A stretch of DNA of 64,000 nucleotides, from positions 62,001 to 126,000 of the forward strand of contig NZ_JOCA01000016.1 in NCBI RefSeq assembly GCF_000718785.1, in the 5' to 3' direction. Below are positions 49,746 to 59,500 of this stretch, piece by piece (position 1 is the first letter of the stretch; the number at the start of each line of letters is the position of its first letter). The position numbers and the translations under genes were made by a program. This stretch comes from Streptomyces sp. NRRL WC-3626. GTDB taxonomy: Bacteria > Actinomycetota > Actinomycetes > Streptomycetales > Streptomycetaceae. The notes under the pieces are model-generated. The model ran no database searches and was not told the origin of the DNA. It saw only the letters and a program-made list of their open reading frames with translations.

Positions 49746-50774
49746 TCAGCCGAGTTGGGGGAGCACCTCGGTCCCGAGGCGCCGTACGTTCTCCTCCGTC
49801 GCCGCCAGATCGCCGGAACCCTCGACGAGCAGGGCGAAGCGGGAGATGCCGGTCCGCTCGCTGGTCGCGGCGAGCCGGTCGGCGCACAGCCGCGGCGGGC
49901 CCACCGGGTGCAGCCCGCAGAGGAGTTCGGTGTACGCCAGCGGGTCGCGCATCCGGCGCTGCCGCCCGTCCACCGTGACATGCGCCTCCAGGCCCTGCCG
50001 CAGCCAGCCGGGCATCGCCTTCGTCAGGATCTCCGCCGCGTCCGTGCGCCGGTCCGCGATCTGGCAGACACCGGCCGAGACATGGGCCGCACGGTGGATC
50101 TCCCGCGCCGGACGCCCGCACGCGCGCGCGTGCCGCTTCCACAGGGAGACCATCTCGGCCTTCTCCTCGTCCCCGATGTGCATGCCGAGGAGCATCGGCA
50201 GTCCGCGCTCGGCGGCCAGCCGTACGCTCGCCGGGGAGGTGCAGGCGAGCACGACCTCCGGGCCCTCGGCCTCGTCCAGGGCCTCCGAGGGGCGGGGGAC
50301 GACGGGCACCTCGCGGAACCGGAACCGCTCGCCGGCGGCCCCGACGGACGGTTCCCGCAGCCAGCGCACCAGCAGATCGAGTGATTCCGGGAACCCCTTC
50401 TCGTACGCCTCCAGACCGGCCCCGAACACCTCCAGATCGACCCAGGGCCCGCCGCGGCCGAGGCCCAGCGTGAAACGGCCGCCGCTGGTGATGTGCAGCA
50501 GCGCGGCCTGCTCGCCGAGGGCGACGGGGTGGACGGTGGGCAGCACGCTCACCGCCGTACCGACGCGCAGCCGGCGGGTGCGGCCGAGCAGCAGGGCGGC
50601 CAGGGTGATGGCGGACGGGCAGGTGCCGTACGGCACGAAGTGGTGCTCGGCCAGCCAGACCGTGTCGAGCCCCGCCTCCTCGGCGACCTCGGCCGAGCGG
50701 ACCGCGCGGTGCAGCGCCTCCCCCTCGCCCTGCCCGGGGAACCGGGCGGCCAACACGAAACTTCCAACGCGCAT
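49746..50774 (-). CDS. LLM-class flavin-dependent oxidoreductase
   Basis: A 342-aa luciferase-like TIM barrel using FMNH2 or F420H2. Marks are AEEAGLDTVWLAEHHF (about 27-42), RLRVGTAVSVLPTVHPV and GRFTLGLGRGGPWVD. The ATG (complement of 50772-50774) has AGGAAAG upstream and gives the family start MRVGSFVL. Substrate unknown. It converges on the SCO5389-type gene. Confidence 0.9.
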   Translation of the reverse strand: MRVGSFVLAARFPGQGEGEALHRAVRSAEVAEEAGLDTVWLAEHHFVPYGTCPSAITLAALLLGRTRRLRVGTAVSVLPTVHPVALGEQAALLHITSGGRFTLGLGRGGPWVDLEVFGAGLEAYEKGFPESLDLLVRWLREPSVGAAGERFRFREVPVVPRPSEALDEAEGPEVVLACTSPASVRLAAERGLPMLLGMHIGDEEKAEMVSLWKRHARACGRPAREIHRAAHVSAGVCQIADRRTDAAEILTKAMPGWLRQGLEAHVTVDGRQRRMRDPLAYTELLCGLHPVGPPRLCADRLAATSERTGISRFALLVEGSGDLAATEENVRRLGTEVLPQLG

Positions 50775-51019
50775 TGCTCTTTCCTGCTTCCTTGGCTCCG
50801 ACGCGGAGCTCCCCCGCAGGGCATAACCGCCCGACACGTGCCGAGGACACGGCCGGGCGGGGGATTTTGCGGATTGTCTGCAGAATGTGCCGCTCGGGGG
50901 GTGCGGGCCGCGCCGCCACGGAGGGAACTTGTGTCGATTGGTTCCGTACGCGTACCCCCGCGCGCGCCGCGTAGGCTGGACGCGGCCCCAGCATCCTGTA
51001 TAGCCCCGTGAGGTGTCCC

Positions 51020-51352
51020 GTGTCCCCGCGTCGCAACCGAGCCAAGGGATCCGGTTCGTCCGGCCGGAGCGCCGAGGACGACCGTTCCGGCCGTTACGGC
51101 GGCTGGCAGTCGACGGAGAGCTGGCAGGGTGACGAGTGGAGCGTGCGGCACGTGGCGGGGGCCAGCGCCCAGGGCAAGGCCTACCGCTGCCCCGGCTGCG
51201 ACCAGTTGATCCCGGACGGGGTGCCGCATCTGGTGGCCTGGCCGGAGCACTCGGGCGTCGACGAGCGCCGGCACTGGCACAAGGCGTGCTGGAACGCGAA
51301 GGACCGCCGCACCACGCGGGTGCAGCGGTCCCGTAACGCGCCGAAGTTCTGA
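51020..51352 (+). CDS. Small conserved protein with a CxxC zinc-ribbon-like motif
   Basis: A 110-aa protein: a basic disordered N-terminus (SPRRNRAKGSGSSGRS), then a compact part with AYRCPGCDQLIPDGVPHLVAWP and RRHWHKACWNAKDRR. CPGC, two His and the later Cys could bind one zinc, as in HNH-like or treble-clef folds, but catalytic residues are not evident. GTG 51020 follows GTGAGG at suitable spacing. Databases often call this group ATP/GTP-binding proteins, yet no nucleotide motif is visible here. Function unknown. Confidence 0.75.
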   Translation: MSPRRNRAKGSGSSGRSAEDDRSGRYGGWQSTESWQGDEWSVRHVAGASAQGKAYRCPGCDQLIPDGVPHLVAWPEHSGVDERRHWHKACWNAKDRRTTRVQRSRNAPKF

Positions 51353-51357
51353 ACCGG

Positions 51358-52230
51358 TTACACGTCCCGCCGCTCCTGGAGGACGAAGGCGCCGGCGAGC
51401 GCGGCCGCCGTGGCGACCAGCATGATCCACAGCGGGTCCCAGCCCGAAGGGCCGGACTCGGACAGCGAGTTGGCGTAGAAGATGCTCATCTGGTTCGGGA
51501 TGGAGTACTCGAACAGCGCCTGCTGCACGTCCTGGAGCGAGGACGAGAACATGAACAGCGCGATGACCAGCGGGGCGAGCACGGCGCCGATCATGATGGT
51601 GATGGCACCGGCGGAGTGCCGGATGATCGAGCCGATCGCCAGCGACAGCGTGCCGAGCAGGGCCAGATAGAGCGAGACGCCGAGGGTGCCCTTCAGCCAC
51701 TCCTCGCCGGAGGGGTCGCCCGCGTTGTTGCCCTCCAGCATCGCCACGTGCAGGAACCCGACCAGGGAGGCGCAGACCAGCGTCACCACGAAGGCCAGCA
51801 CGAAGAACACCAGGGCCTTCGCCAGGAGCACCCGTCCGCGCGAGGGGCAGGCGACCATCGTGGTGCGGATCATGCCGGTGCCGTACTCGGAGGCCGTGGT
51901 CAGCACGCCCAGCGTGATGATGCACATGGTGCCCAGCAGCAGTCCGAAGAAGCCGAGCGCCAGCGGACTCTCGCCGCCCACGTCCGATTCGGAGCTGGAC
52001 ACGATCAGACCGGTCAGCGTGCCGATGCCGAGGACCAGCAGGGCGAACACACCCAGCGTCCACAGGGTGGAGCGCACCGACTTGATCTTCGTCCACTCGG
52101 AGGCGAGCGCGTGCCCCAGGTGCGTACGCACGACGGGGATCGGCGAGGTGTAGGTCGGGTACGGGGAGCCGGGCGCCGCCTGCCAGTCGGGTGCGGCGGT
52201 CTGCGGCATCGGGGGCGGGGGCGTGCTCAT
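51358..52230 (-). CDS. ABC-2 permease, first of two tandem ABC operons
   Basis: A 290-aa protein: Pro-rich cytoplasmic start (MSTPPPPMPQTAAP), the HALASEWTKIKSVRSTLWTL motif typical of this family, and six helices. ATG overlaps the stop of the ATPase gene (ATGA), so the pair is coupled. It is a paralogue of the permease at 53.6 kb (EWTKI-SV-ST-WTL shared). Substrate unknown. Confidence 0.9.
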   Translation of the reverse strand: MSTPPPPMPQTAAPDWQAAPGSPYPTYTSPIPVVRTHLGHALASEWTKIKSVRSTLWTLGVFALLVLGIGTLTGLIVSSSESDVGGESPLALGFFGLLLGTMCIITLGVLTTASEYGTGMIRTTMVACPSRGRVLLAKALVFFVLAFVVTLVCASLVGFLHVAMLEGNNAGDPSGEEWLKGTLGVSLYLALLGTLSLAIGSIIRHSAGAITIMIGAVLAPLVIALFMFSSSLQDVQQALFEYSIPNQMSIFYANSLSESGPSGWDPLWIMLVATAAALAGAFVLQERRDV

Positions 52231-53471
52231 CGGGCGTCCTCGGGCTTGGTCAGGTCGGCGGCGGGAGCGGTCGGCGGCACGGGAGGGGCCGCCGGAGCCG
52301 GGGCGGGCGGCGCCTGGGGCGCCTGCGGGGCGGGCTGCGCGTACGGGTTCGGCGCCGGGGCACCGGGGGCCGGCACGGCGCCACCGTAGGGGCCCGCGGG
52401 GGCCTGGACGGGTACGGCCTGCGGCGCGGGGAAGGGCTGGCCGCCCTGCTGGGGCGGCGGCGGGGCGTACCAGCCGGGCTGGCCCTGGCCCGGAACGGGC
52501 ATCGGCGGCTGCGCGCCGGGCGGCAGCGGCTGCTGGAGCCCCGCCTTCTGGTCGGTGGTCGACCGGTAGTCGACGGCGCCCTGCGTCATCCGCATGTACG
52601 CCTCCTCCAGCGACGCCTGGTGCGGCGACAGCTCCCACAGCCGTACGTCGGCGTCGTGGGCGATGTCGCTGATGCGCGGCAGCGGCAGTCCCGTCACCCG
52701 CAGCCCGCCGTCCTGCTCCGGCAGCACATGGCCGCCGGCCTCGGTGATCGCGGCGGACAGCTTCTCGCGCTGCTGCGGCTCGGTGTCGGGCGTGCGCACG
52801 CGCGCGAAGTCGGCGGAGTTGGCGGAGATGAAGTCCGTGACGCTCATGTCGGCGAGCAGCTGTCCGCGCCCGATGACGATGAGGTGGTCGGCGGTCAGCG
52901 CCATCTCGCTCATCAGATGGGAGGAGACGAAGACCGTACGGCCCTCGGCGGCCAGCGCCTTCATCAGGTTGCGCACCCAGAGGATGCCCTCGGGGTCGAG
53001 GCCGTTGACCGGCTCGTCGAACAGCAGCACCTGGGGGTCGCCGAGCAGCGCGGCGGCGATGCCGAGCCGCTGGCCCATACCGAGCGAGAAGCCCTTGGAC
53101 CGTCTGCCCGCCACCTCGTGCAGGCCCACCACGCCCAGCACCTCGTCCACCCGCCGGGCCGGGATGCCCGACAGCTGCGCCAGGCTCAGCAGATGGCTGC
53201 GGGCCGACCGGCCGCCGTGCACCGCCTTGGCGTCGAGCAGCGCGCCCACCTGGCGCGGGGCGTTGGGCAGCTTGCGGTACGGGTAGCCGCCGATCGTGAC
53301 CTGACCCGCACTGGGGTTGTCGAGGCCGAGGATCATCCGCATCGTCGTCGACTTGCCCGAGCCGTTGGGGCCCAGGAAGCCGGTGACGGCGCCGGGCCGC
53401 ACCTGGAAGGAGAGGTTGTACACAGCGGTCTTGTCGCCGTACCGCTTGGTCAGGCCGACTGCCTCGATCAT
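52227..53471 (-). CDS. ABC ATPase with long Pro/Ala/Gln tail
   Basis: A 414-aa ATPase. The core (1-305) has GPNGSGKSTT (about 35), signature FSLGMGQRLGIAAAL, VLLFDEPVNGLDPEG and the SSHLMSEM switch. Residues about 310-414 are a low-complexity Pro/Gly/Ala/Gln region not found in its paralogue at 54.4 kb. ATG complement of 53469-53471. The tail resembles that of the cognate permease N-terminus in composition and may mediate contact. Bacitracin-resistance/BcrA-like subfamily. Confidence 0.92.
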   Translation of the reverse strand: MIEAVGLTKRYGDKTAVYNLSFQVRPGAVTGFLGPNGSGKSTTMRMILGLDNPSAGQVTIGGYPYRKLPNAPRQVGALLDAKAVHGGRSARSHLLSLAQLSGIPARRVDEVLGVVGLHEVAGRRSKGFSLGMGQRLGIAAALLGDPQVLLFDEPVNGLDPEGILWVRNLMKALAAEGRTVFVSSHLMSEMALTADHLIVIGRGQLLADMSVTDFISANSADFARVRTPDTEPQQREKLSAAITEAGGHVLPEQDGGLRVTGLPLPRISDIAHDADVRLWELSPHQASLEEAYMRMTQGAVDYRSTTDQKAGLQQPLPPGAQPPMPVPGQGQPGWYAPPPPQQGGQPFPAPQAVPVQAPAGPYGGAVPAPGAPAPNPYAQPAPQAPQAPPAPAPAAPPVPPTAPAADLTKPEDAR

Positions 53472-53632
53472 GCTCCGCACCCATCGAAAGGTTCAGGACA
53501 GCGGGGCACACGCCCCCGTAAGAGTTAGGAGCTTATCGAGGCACTGACGGTTCCGCTCAAGCCGAGGTAAAAACCGGTCCCGCCCGGTCATGCGCGGGCC
53601 GTCGCGTCTCCGCGCCGGCCGTCACACGCGCC

Positions 53633-54406
53633 TCACTGCGCGTCGCGCCGCTTCAGCAGTACGTAACCGCCGACGACCGCCGCGATCACCCACAGCACCA
53701 TGATGCCGAGGCCGCCCCAGGGCCCGTACGGGGTGTCGTCGTCCAGCGGCGTCACCACCTGCATGATCTTGCTCCCGGCCTGGTCGGGCAGGAACTGTCC
53801 GACCTTCTTGGTGGCGTCGACGTTGCCGAGGATGTTGGAGATCAGGAAGAAGAACGGCATCAGGATGCCCAGCGACAGCATGGGGGAGCGCAGCATCGCG
53901 GCGACCCCCATCGAGAACAGCGCGATCAGTGTCATGTAGAGGCCGCCCCCGAGGACCGCCCGCAGTACCCCGTCGTCCCCGATCGACGCCTTGTGCTCGC
54001 CGAGCATCGCCTGGCCCAGGAAGAACGCGGCGAAGCTGGTCGCCATGGAGACCGCCAGGGCGAGCGCGGTGGCCACCGCCAGCTTGCTCAGCAGAAACGT
54101 GCCGCGCCGGGGCACGGCCGCGAGGGAGGCGCGGATCATGCCGGTGCTGTACTCGTTCGACACCACCAGCACCCCGAACACGATCATCGCGAGCTGGCCG
54201 AGACCCATCCCGGCGAAGCTGATGAACGTCGGGTCGAAGGAGAGCCGGTCCCGGGTGCTCATGCCGTCGAACTCGTTCCTCGACAGCGCCGAGATCAGCA
54301 TGCCGAGGGCGATGGTCACGACCACCGCCAGGGAGAGCGTCCACATCGTGGATGCCACCGACCGGATCTTGGTCCACTCGGACCGGACGACCTGTGCCGC
54401 CGCCAT
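53633..54406 (-). CDS. ABC-2 permease, second operon
   Basis: A 257-aa permease with MAAAQVVRSEWTKIRSVASTMWTLSLA and six helices (first about 20-42). It lies two bases after the stop of the ATPase gene. Compared with its neighbour at 51.4 kb it lacks the Pro-rich start. Partner of the 317-aa ATPase. Confidence 0.9.
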   Translation of the reverse strand: MAAAQVVRSEWTKIRSVASTMWTLSLAVVVTIALGMLISALSRNEFDGMSTRDRLSFDPTFISFAGMGLGQLAMIVFGVLVVSNEYSTGMIRASLAAVPRRGTFLLSKLAVATALALAVSMATSFAAFFLGQAMLGEHKASIGDDGVLRAVLGGGLYMTLIALFSMGVAAMLRSPMLSLGILMPFFFLISNILGNVDATKKVGQFLPDQAGSKIMQVVTPLDDDTPYGPWGGLGIMVLWVIAAVVGGYVLLKRRDAQ

Positions 54407-54408
54407 GC

Positions 54409-55362
54409 TCAGCCCCTCTTCCAGCCGTCGCCCCACGCCTGGACGGGCGCGGGGGTGCCGGTGTGCGCGTGGTACTCCACCGACTCCGCGGTCAGCCGCA
54501 TGAACGCCTCCTCCAGGGAGGCCCGCTGCGGGCTCAGCTCGTGCAGCACCACCTGCTCGCGGGCCGCCAGCTCTCCGATCCGCTCCGCCTCCCAGCCGTC
54601 CACCTCCAGCGTTCCGTCACCGCTCTCCACGGCGGTGATCCCCGCCTGGTGCAGCACGTCGAGGAGCAGTTCACGCTGCGGGCTGCGCACCCGTACGTAC
54701 GAACGTGAGTTGCGGGCGATGAAGTCGGCCATCGAGGTGTCGGCGAGCAGCCGGCCCTGCCCGATGACGACGAGATGCTCGGCGGTCAGCGCCATCTCGC
54801 TCATCAGATGGGAGGAGACGAAGACCGTACGGCCCTGCGCGGCGAGGGACTTCATCAGCGTACGGATCCAGTGGATGCCCTCGGGGTCGAGGCCGTTGAC
54901 CGGCTCGTCGAACATCATGATCCGCGGGTCGCCCAGCAGCGCCGCCGCGATGCCGAGCCGCTGGCCCATACCGAGCGAGAACCCCTTGGCCTTCTTCCGC
55001 GCCACCGCCGTCAGCCCGACCGCGTCCAGCACCTCGTGCACCCGGCGCTCCGGGATGCCGTTGCTCTGCGCGAGACACAGCAGATGGTTGTAGGCGCTGC
55101 GGCCCGGATGCACGCCCTTCGCCTCGAGCAGGGCGCCGATGTACGTCAGCGGGTCCTGGAGCCGGTCGTAGTGCGTGCCGTCGATCCGCACATCACCGGC
55201 GGTCGGGTGGTCCAGGCCCAGGATCATCCGCATCGTGGTCGACTTGCCCGCGCCGTTCGGACCGAGGAAGCCCGTCACGATGCCCGGCCGGACGGTGAAC
55301 GTCAGATCCCTGACCGCCACCTTCTCGCCGTACCGCTTGGTCAGCCCCTCGAGCTCGATCAT
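54409..55362 (-). CDS. ABC ATPase, second operon
   Basis: A 317-aa ATPase with GPNGAGKSTT (about 35), FSLGMGQRLGIAAAL, IMMFDEPVNGLDPEG and SSHLMSEM. It is closely similar over its core to the ATPase at 52.2 kb, pointing to duplication of the whole two-gene unit. Start MIELEGLTKRYGEK at complement of 55360-55362. Confidence 0.92.
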   Translation of the reverse strand: MIELEGLTKRYGEKVAVRDLTFTVRPGIVTGFLGPNGAGKSTTMRMILGLDHPTAGDVRIDGTHYDRLQDPLTYIGALLEAKGVHPGRSAYNHLLCLAQSNGIPERRVHEVLDAVGLTAVARKKAKGFSLGMGQRLGIAAALLGDPRIMMFDEPVNGLDPEGIHWIRTLMKSLAAQGRTVFVSSHLMSEMALTAEHLVVIGQGRLLADTSMADFIARNSRSYVRVRSPQRELLLDVLHQAGITAVESGDGTLEVDGWEAERIGELAAREQVVLHELSPQRASLEEAFMRLTAESVEYHAHTGTPAPVQAWGDGWKRG

Positions 55363-55385
55363 GCGGCCACGCTAGAACGGGACAA

Positions 55386-55416
55386 AGCCCTCTGCCACCG
55401 CAGGTGGCAGAGGGCT
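55386..55416 (-). terminator. Terminator of filP
   Basis: AGCCCTCTGCCACC and GGTGGCAGAGGGCT form a perfect 14-bp stem with a 3-base loop, followed on the minus strand by TTT. It separates filP from the ABC operon downstream. Confidence 0.9.
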
Positions 55417-55434
55417 CAGCTCCTGCTTCAGCCG

Positions 55435-56373
55435 TTACCGCGACTGCTGGGCCGGAACCCCGCGGGACACCGGCTCGTCCTCGGTGGCGGGAGCGCCGGT
55501 CGCGGCCACCGCGGCACCGGTGAGCGTCGCCAGCATCTCGCGCACGTTCGTCAGCTGGGCGTTGATCGAGTCGCGGCGGTTGGTCAGCGCCGCGAGCTCA
55601 CGCTCGGATTCCGAACGGATCCGGTCGGCCTTGGCGTTGGCGTCGGCCACGATGTCCTCCGCCTGACGCTGGGCGGTCTCCACCGTCTGGCGGGCCCGGC
55701 GCTCGGCGTCGGTGCGCAGCTTCTCAGCCTCCAGCCGCAGCTGCTCCGCGCGGTGCTCGATCTCCGCGAGACGCTTCTCGGCCTTCTGCTGACGCGACGC
55801 GAGATCGCGCTCGGACTGCTCGCGGCGCTTGGCGAGGTTCGTCTCGAAGTCCGCGGCGGCCTGTGCGGCCTTGGCGCGGGTCTCCTCGAAGAGGGCGTCC
55901 GCCTCCTCGCGCTTGGACTGGGCATCCCTCTGCGCGTCGGAACGCAGCTGCGACGCCTCGCCCTGGGCCTTCTCGACGATCCGGACGCCCTCGTCCTCCG
56001 CCTTCGACTTGCGCTCGGCGGCGTACGACTCGGCGTCGTTACGCACCTGCTGGGCGGCCGACTCGGCGAGCTCGCGGTGCTGCTCCGCCGCGCGCCGGGC
56101 CTCCTCGCGCAGGTCCTTCGCCTCCTCCTCGGCGAGGCGGAGGATCTTCTCCACCCGCGCACCCAGGCCGGCGTACGACGGCTCCGCGTCGTTGACCTGT
56201 GCCTGGGCGTTCTGAGTCTCGAGGTGGAGCTCTTCGATGCGCTTTTCCAGAGCGGTGATGCGGGTGAGAGCGCTGTCACGGTCGGAGACGAGCTTGGAGA
56301 TACGTTCGTCCACCTGAGCGCGGTCGTATCCACGCCGCACAAGCTCGAAGCCGTAGGGGGAAGTGTCGCTCAT
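55435..56373 (-). CDS. filP: Coiled-coil cytoskeletal protein FilP
   Basis: A 312-aa coiled-coil protein of the hyphal tip. The N-terminus GFELVRRGYDRAQVDERI (8-25) resembles DivIVA-type membrane-targeting motifs; from about 30 to 285 the sequence is almost unbroken heptad-type Ala/Glu/Arg coiled coil, and the last 30 residues are Pro/Val-rich. In S. coelicolor FilP forms filaments that give the hyphae rigidity and interacts with DivIVA and Scy. Next to scy in the same direction, 187 bases apart, as in S. coelicolor. Confidence 0.92.
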   Translation of the reverse strand: MSDTSPYGFELVRRGYDRAQVDERISKLVSDRDSALTRITALEKRIEELHLETQNAQAQVNDAEPSYAGLGARVEKILRLAEEEAKDLREEARRAAEQHRELAESAAQQVRNDAESYAAERKSKAEDEGVRIVEKAQGEASQLRSDAQRDAQSKREEADALFEETRAKAAQAAADFETNLAKRREQSERDLASRQQKAEKRLAEIEHRAEQLRLEAEKLRTDAERRARQTVETAQRQAEDIVADANAKADRIRSESERELAALTNRRDSINAQLTNVREMLATLTGAAVAATGAPATEDEPVSRGVPAQQSR

Positions 56374-56560
56374 GGGGTTCCTGTCGAATGAGACCGGTGA
56401 GGTGATAGGTGGAATCCTAGGGGCGAAAGCGCTGTGTCATCGAGCGGATGCACGTTTGATACGGAGAATGACACCCCTTTTGAGTGGCTCGCCGTGGGAA
56501 AGCTTGCCAAAGCCATGATCAAAGCCCTCACCGTACAGGGGATTTGGTCCGCTTTGCCAA

Positions 56561-59500
56561 TTATTCCCCCGACTTGCCACCCGTACGGGGAGCGCCGACC
56601 GTCGCACCCGCCTTGACCCCGTTGTCCTTGGCACCGCCGGGTGCCTCGAAGGACTCCAGCGCCTCCAGGACATCCTGCACACGCGAGATCTCCGCGTTGA
56701 TGTCCTCGCGGCGCCGCACCAGCACCTCCAGCTCGCGCTTGCCCTCCTCGACCGTGCGCCGCGCCTCCTGCACCGCCTCGGCCCGCAGCTCCTCGGCCTC
56801 CTTCACCAGGCTGGCCTTCTTCTGCTCGGCCTCCTTCAGCAGCGCCTCGGCCTTCTTCACCGCGGCGATCCGCACCTTGCCGGCCTCGGAGTTGGCCTCG
56901 GACACGATCTCCTTGGACTTCGCCTCCGCCTTGGCGAGCTGCTCCTCGGCGGCCTTGATCAGCGCGTCGCAGCGGTCGCCCGTCGACTTCATCGTCTCCG
57001 CCGCCTCACGGCGGGCCCGCGCGTGCAGCTCCTCGATCTCACCGGTGATCCGGTCGCGCAGCTCCTCCGCCCGCTCCCGGATCTGGGTCGCGTCCCGGCG
57101 CGCGCCGACCAGCAGCTCGTCCGCGTCCGTACGGGCCTTCTCCACCCGCGAGTTGCCCTCGACCGTCGCCTCGCCCACCAGCCGGTCGGCCTCGCTGCGG
57201 GCCGCTCCGACCATGGTGTCCGCCTGCGCCTCGGCGTCCGCCGTCGTCTTCTGCGCCTGCTGCTGCGCCTCGGTGAGCAGCTTGTCCGCCTCGGCGGTGG
57301 TCTCCGTGATGAGCGTGTCGACCTGCTCGGCCGCCTCGGAACGCCGCTTGTTGGCCTCCTTGCGGGCCTCGTCCAGGGTCCGCTCGGCCTCCGTGCGCGC
57401 GGTGGACACCAGGTGGTCGGCCGCCGACTCCGCGTCGGCCTTGAGCCGCTCGGACTCCCGGCGGATCCGCTCCGCGTGCTGCTGCGCCGAGCCCACCGTC
57501 TCCGCGGCCTCGGCCCGCAGCCGCTCCGCGTCCCCGGTCGCGTCCGCGATCAGTTTCTCCGCCTTGGACACCGAGTCCGCGCGGACCCGGTCCGCCTCGG
57601 TGACGGTCTCGTCGGTGAGCCGCTCCGCCTCGCCGCGCGCCTCCGTGATGAGGGTGTCCGCCTGCGTCGCCGCGTCCGAACGGATCCGGTTGGCGTCCTC
57701 ACGGGCCTCCGCCCGGGTACGCGACGCCTGCTGCTCCGCCTCGGCGATCGCGTCCGACGCCTCCGTACGCACCCGCTGGGCGTGGTCGGACACATCCGCG
57801 CGGATCCGGTCGGCCTCCGTGATGGCCTCGGACACCGTCCGCTCGGCCAGCGCCCTCGCGGCCTCCGTCTCCTCCTGCGCCTCGCGCCGCAGCCGGCCCG
57901 CGTCCTCGCTCGCCCGCTCCCGTTCCGCGTAGGCGTCGGAGCGGACCCGGTCCGCCTCCTCCTCGGCCTCGCGCCGCGTCCGCTCCGCCACATGCTCGGC
58001 GGCGGACCGCAGCCCGGTGATCTCCTCCTGCGCCTGCTCGTGCAGCCCGGCGACGGAGTCCCGTACCTGCTGGGCGTGCTGCTCGGCCGCCGACACCATC
58101 TCCGTGGCGCGCCGGTCCGCCTCCTCGACCAGCCGTACGGCCTCGGCCTGCGCCTCCTCCACACGCTTGCGCGCCGACGCCAGCAGCTCCTCGCTCTGCT
58201 CGCGGGCCCGCTCGCGCTCCTGGCCGGCCTCGCTGCGGGCCGCGCCGAGGAGTTCCTCGGCCTCGCGGCGCCGGCGGGCGGCCTCCTCCTGCGCGGCGGC
58301 CAGCGTCTCCGACGCCTCCGCACCGATCCGCTCGGCGGCGGCCTGCGCCTCCGCCCGCATCCGGTCGGCGCTGTCCTGCGCCTCCGACTTCAGCCGCTCC
58401 GCCTCCGCCGCGGCCTCCGACCGCAGCCGTACGGCGACGGACTCGCCCTCGGCGCGGGACGCCGACGCGTCGGCGGCGGCCTCGTCACGCAGCCGCTCGG
58501 CCTCCGTCTCCGCCTGCTCCCGCAGCGTACGGATCCGCTCGGCGGCCTCGGCGCGCAGCCGCTCGTTCTCCTCGGACGCCTCCCGGCGGATCCGGACGGC
58601 CTCCTCGCGTGCCTCGCCGAGCGCCCGCTCGGCGGCGGCCAGCCGCTCCTCGGCCTCCGTGTGCAGCCGCGTCAGCTCACCCGCGGCCTCCTCGCGCCGG
58701 GCCTCGACGGCCCGCTCGGTCTCCTCGCGCAGCTCGCGCGCGGCCCGCTCGGCGTCCTCCTTGAGCGCGTCGGACTGCTCGACGGCCTCCGCGCGGTGCC
58801 GCTCGGCCTCCTGACGGGTGCGCTCCAGCGTCTCCTCGGCCTGCCGGCGCAGCGTCGTGGCGCGCTCGATGGCCTCCGTGCGGACCTTCTCGCTGTCCGT
58901 CTGCGCGGTGGACCGCAGTTCGTCCGCGTCCGCCTTCGCCTTGGCGAGCAGCTCCTCGGCGGACCTGGCCGCCTCCTCGATCTGCGCCACGGCCTCCTTG
59001 CGGGCCTCCGCGCGGATCTTCTCGCCCTCGGCGACCGCGTCGGCGCGCAGCTGCTCGGCCTCGCCGCGCAGCCGGCGCGCCTCCTCCTGCAGCTCGACCG
59101 TCTTGGCGCGGTACTCCTTGGTGTCGTCCTTCGCCGCACCCTTGAGCTGCTCGGAGATGTCGTGCGCCTCGGCACGCAGCCGGTCCGCCTCGGCCTCGGC
59201 CTCCCGGCGGATCCGCTCGGCCTCCTCGGACGCCGCCCTGGTGGTCTGCTTGGCCTCCTCCGACGCCTTGTTGAGCACGTCCTCGGCGGTCTTGGCCGCC
59301 TTGGACAGCTGCGTCGCGGACTCCTCCGCGGTGATCGTGCGGGCCTTCTCGGAGGCCTCGGCGACGATCTTCTCGGCCTCCGCACGGGCGTCGGCGACCA
59401 GTTGCTCGGCGTCCGCCTTGGTGGTCTCCGCCTCCTTGGTCGCCTCGCTGACCAGCCGCGCCACCTGCTCCTTGGCGGTGCGCGTACGGGTCTCGTTGGC

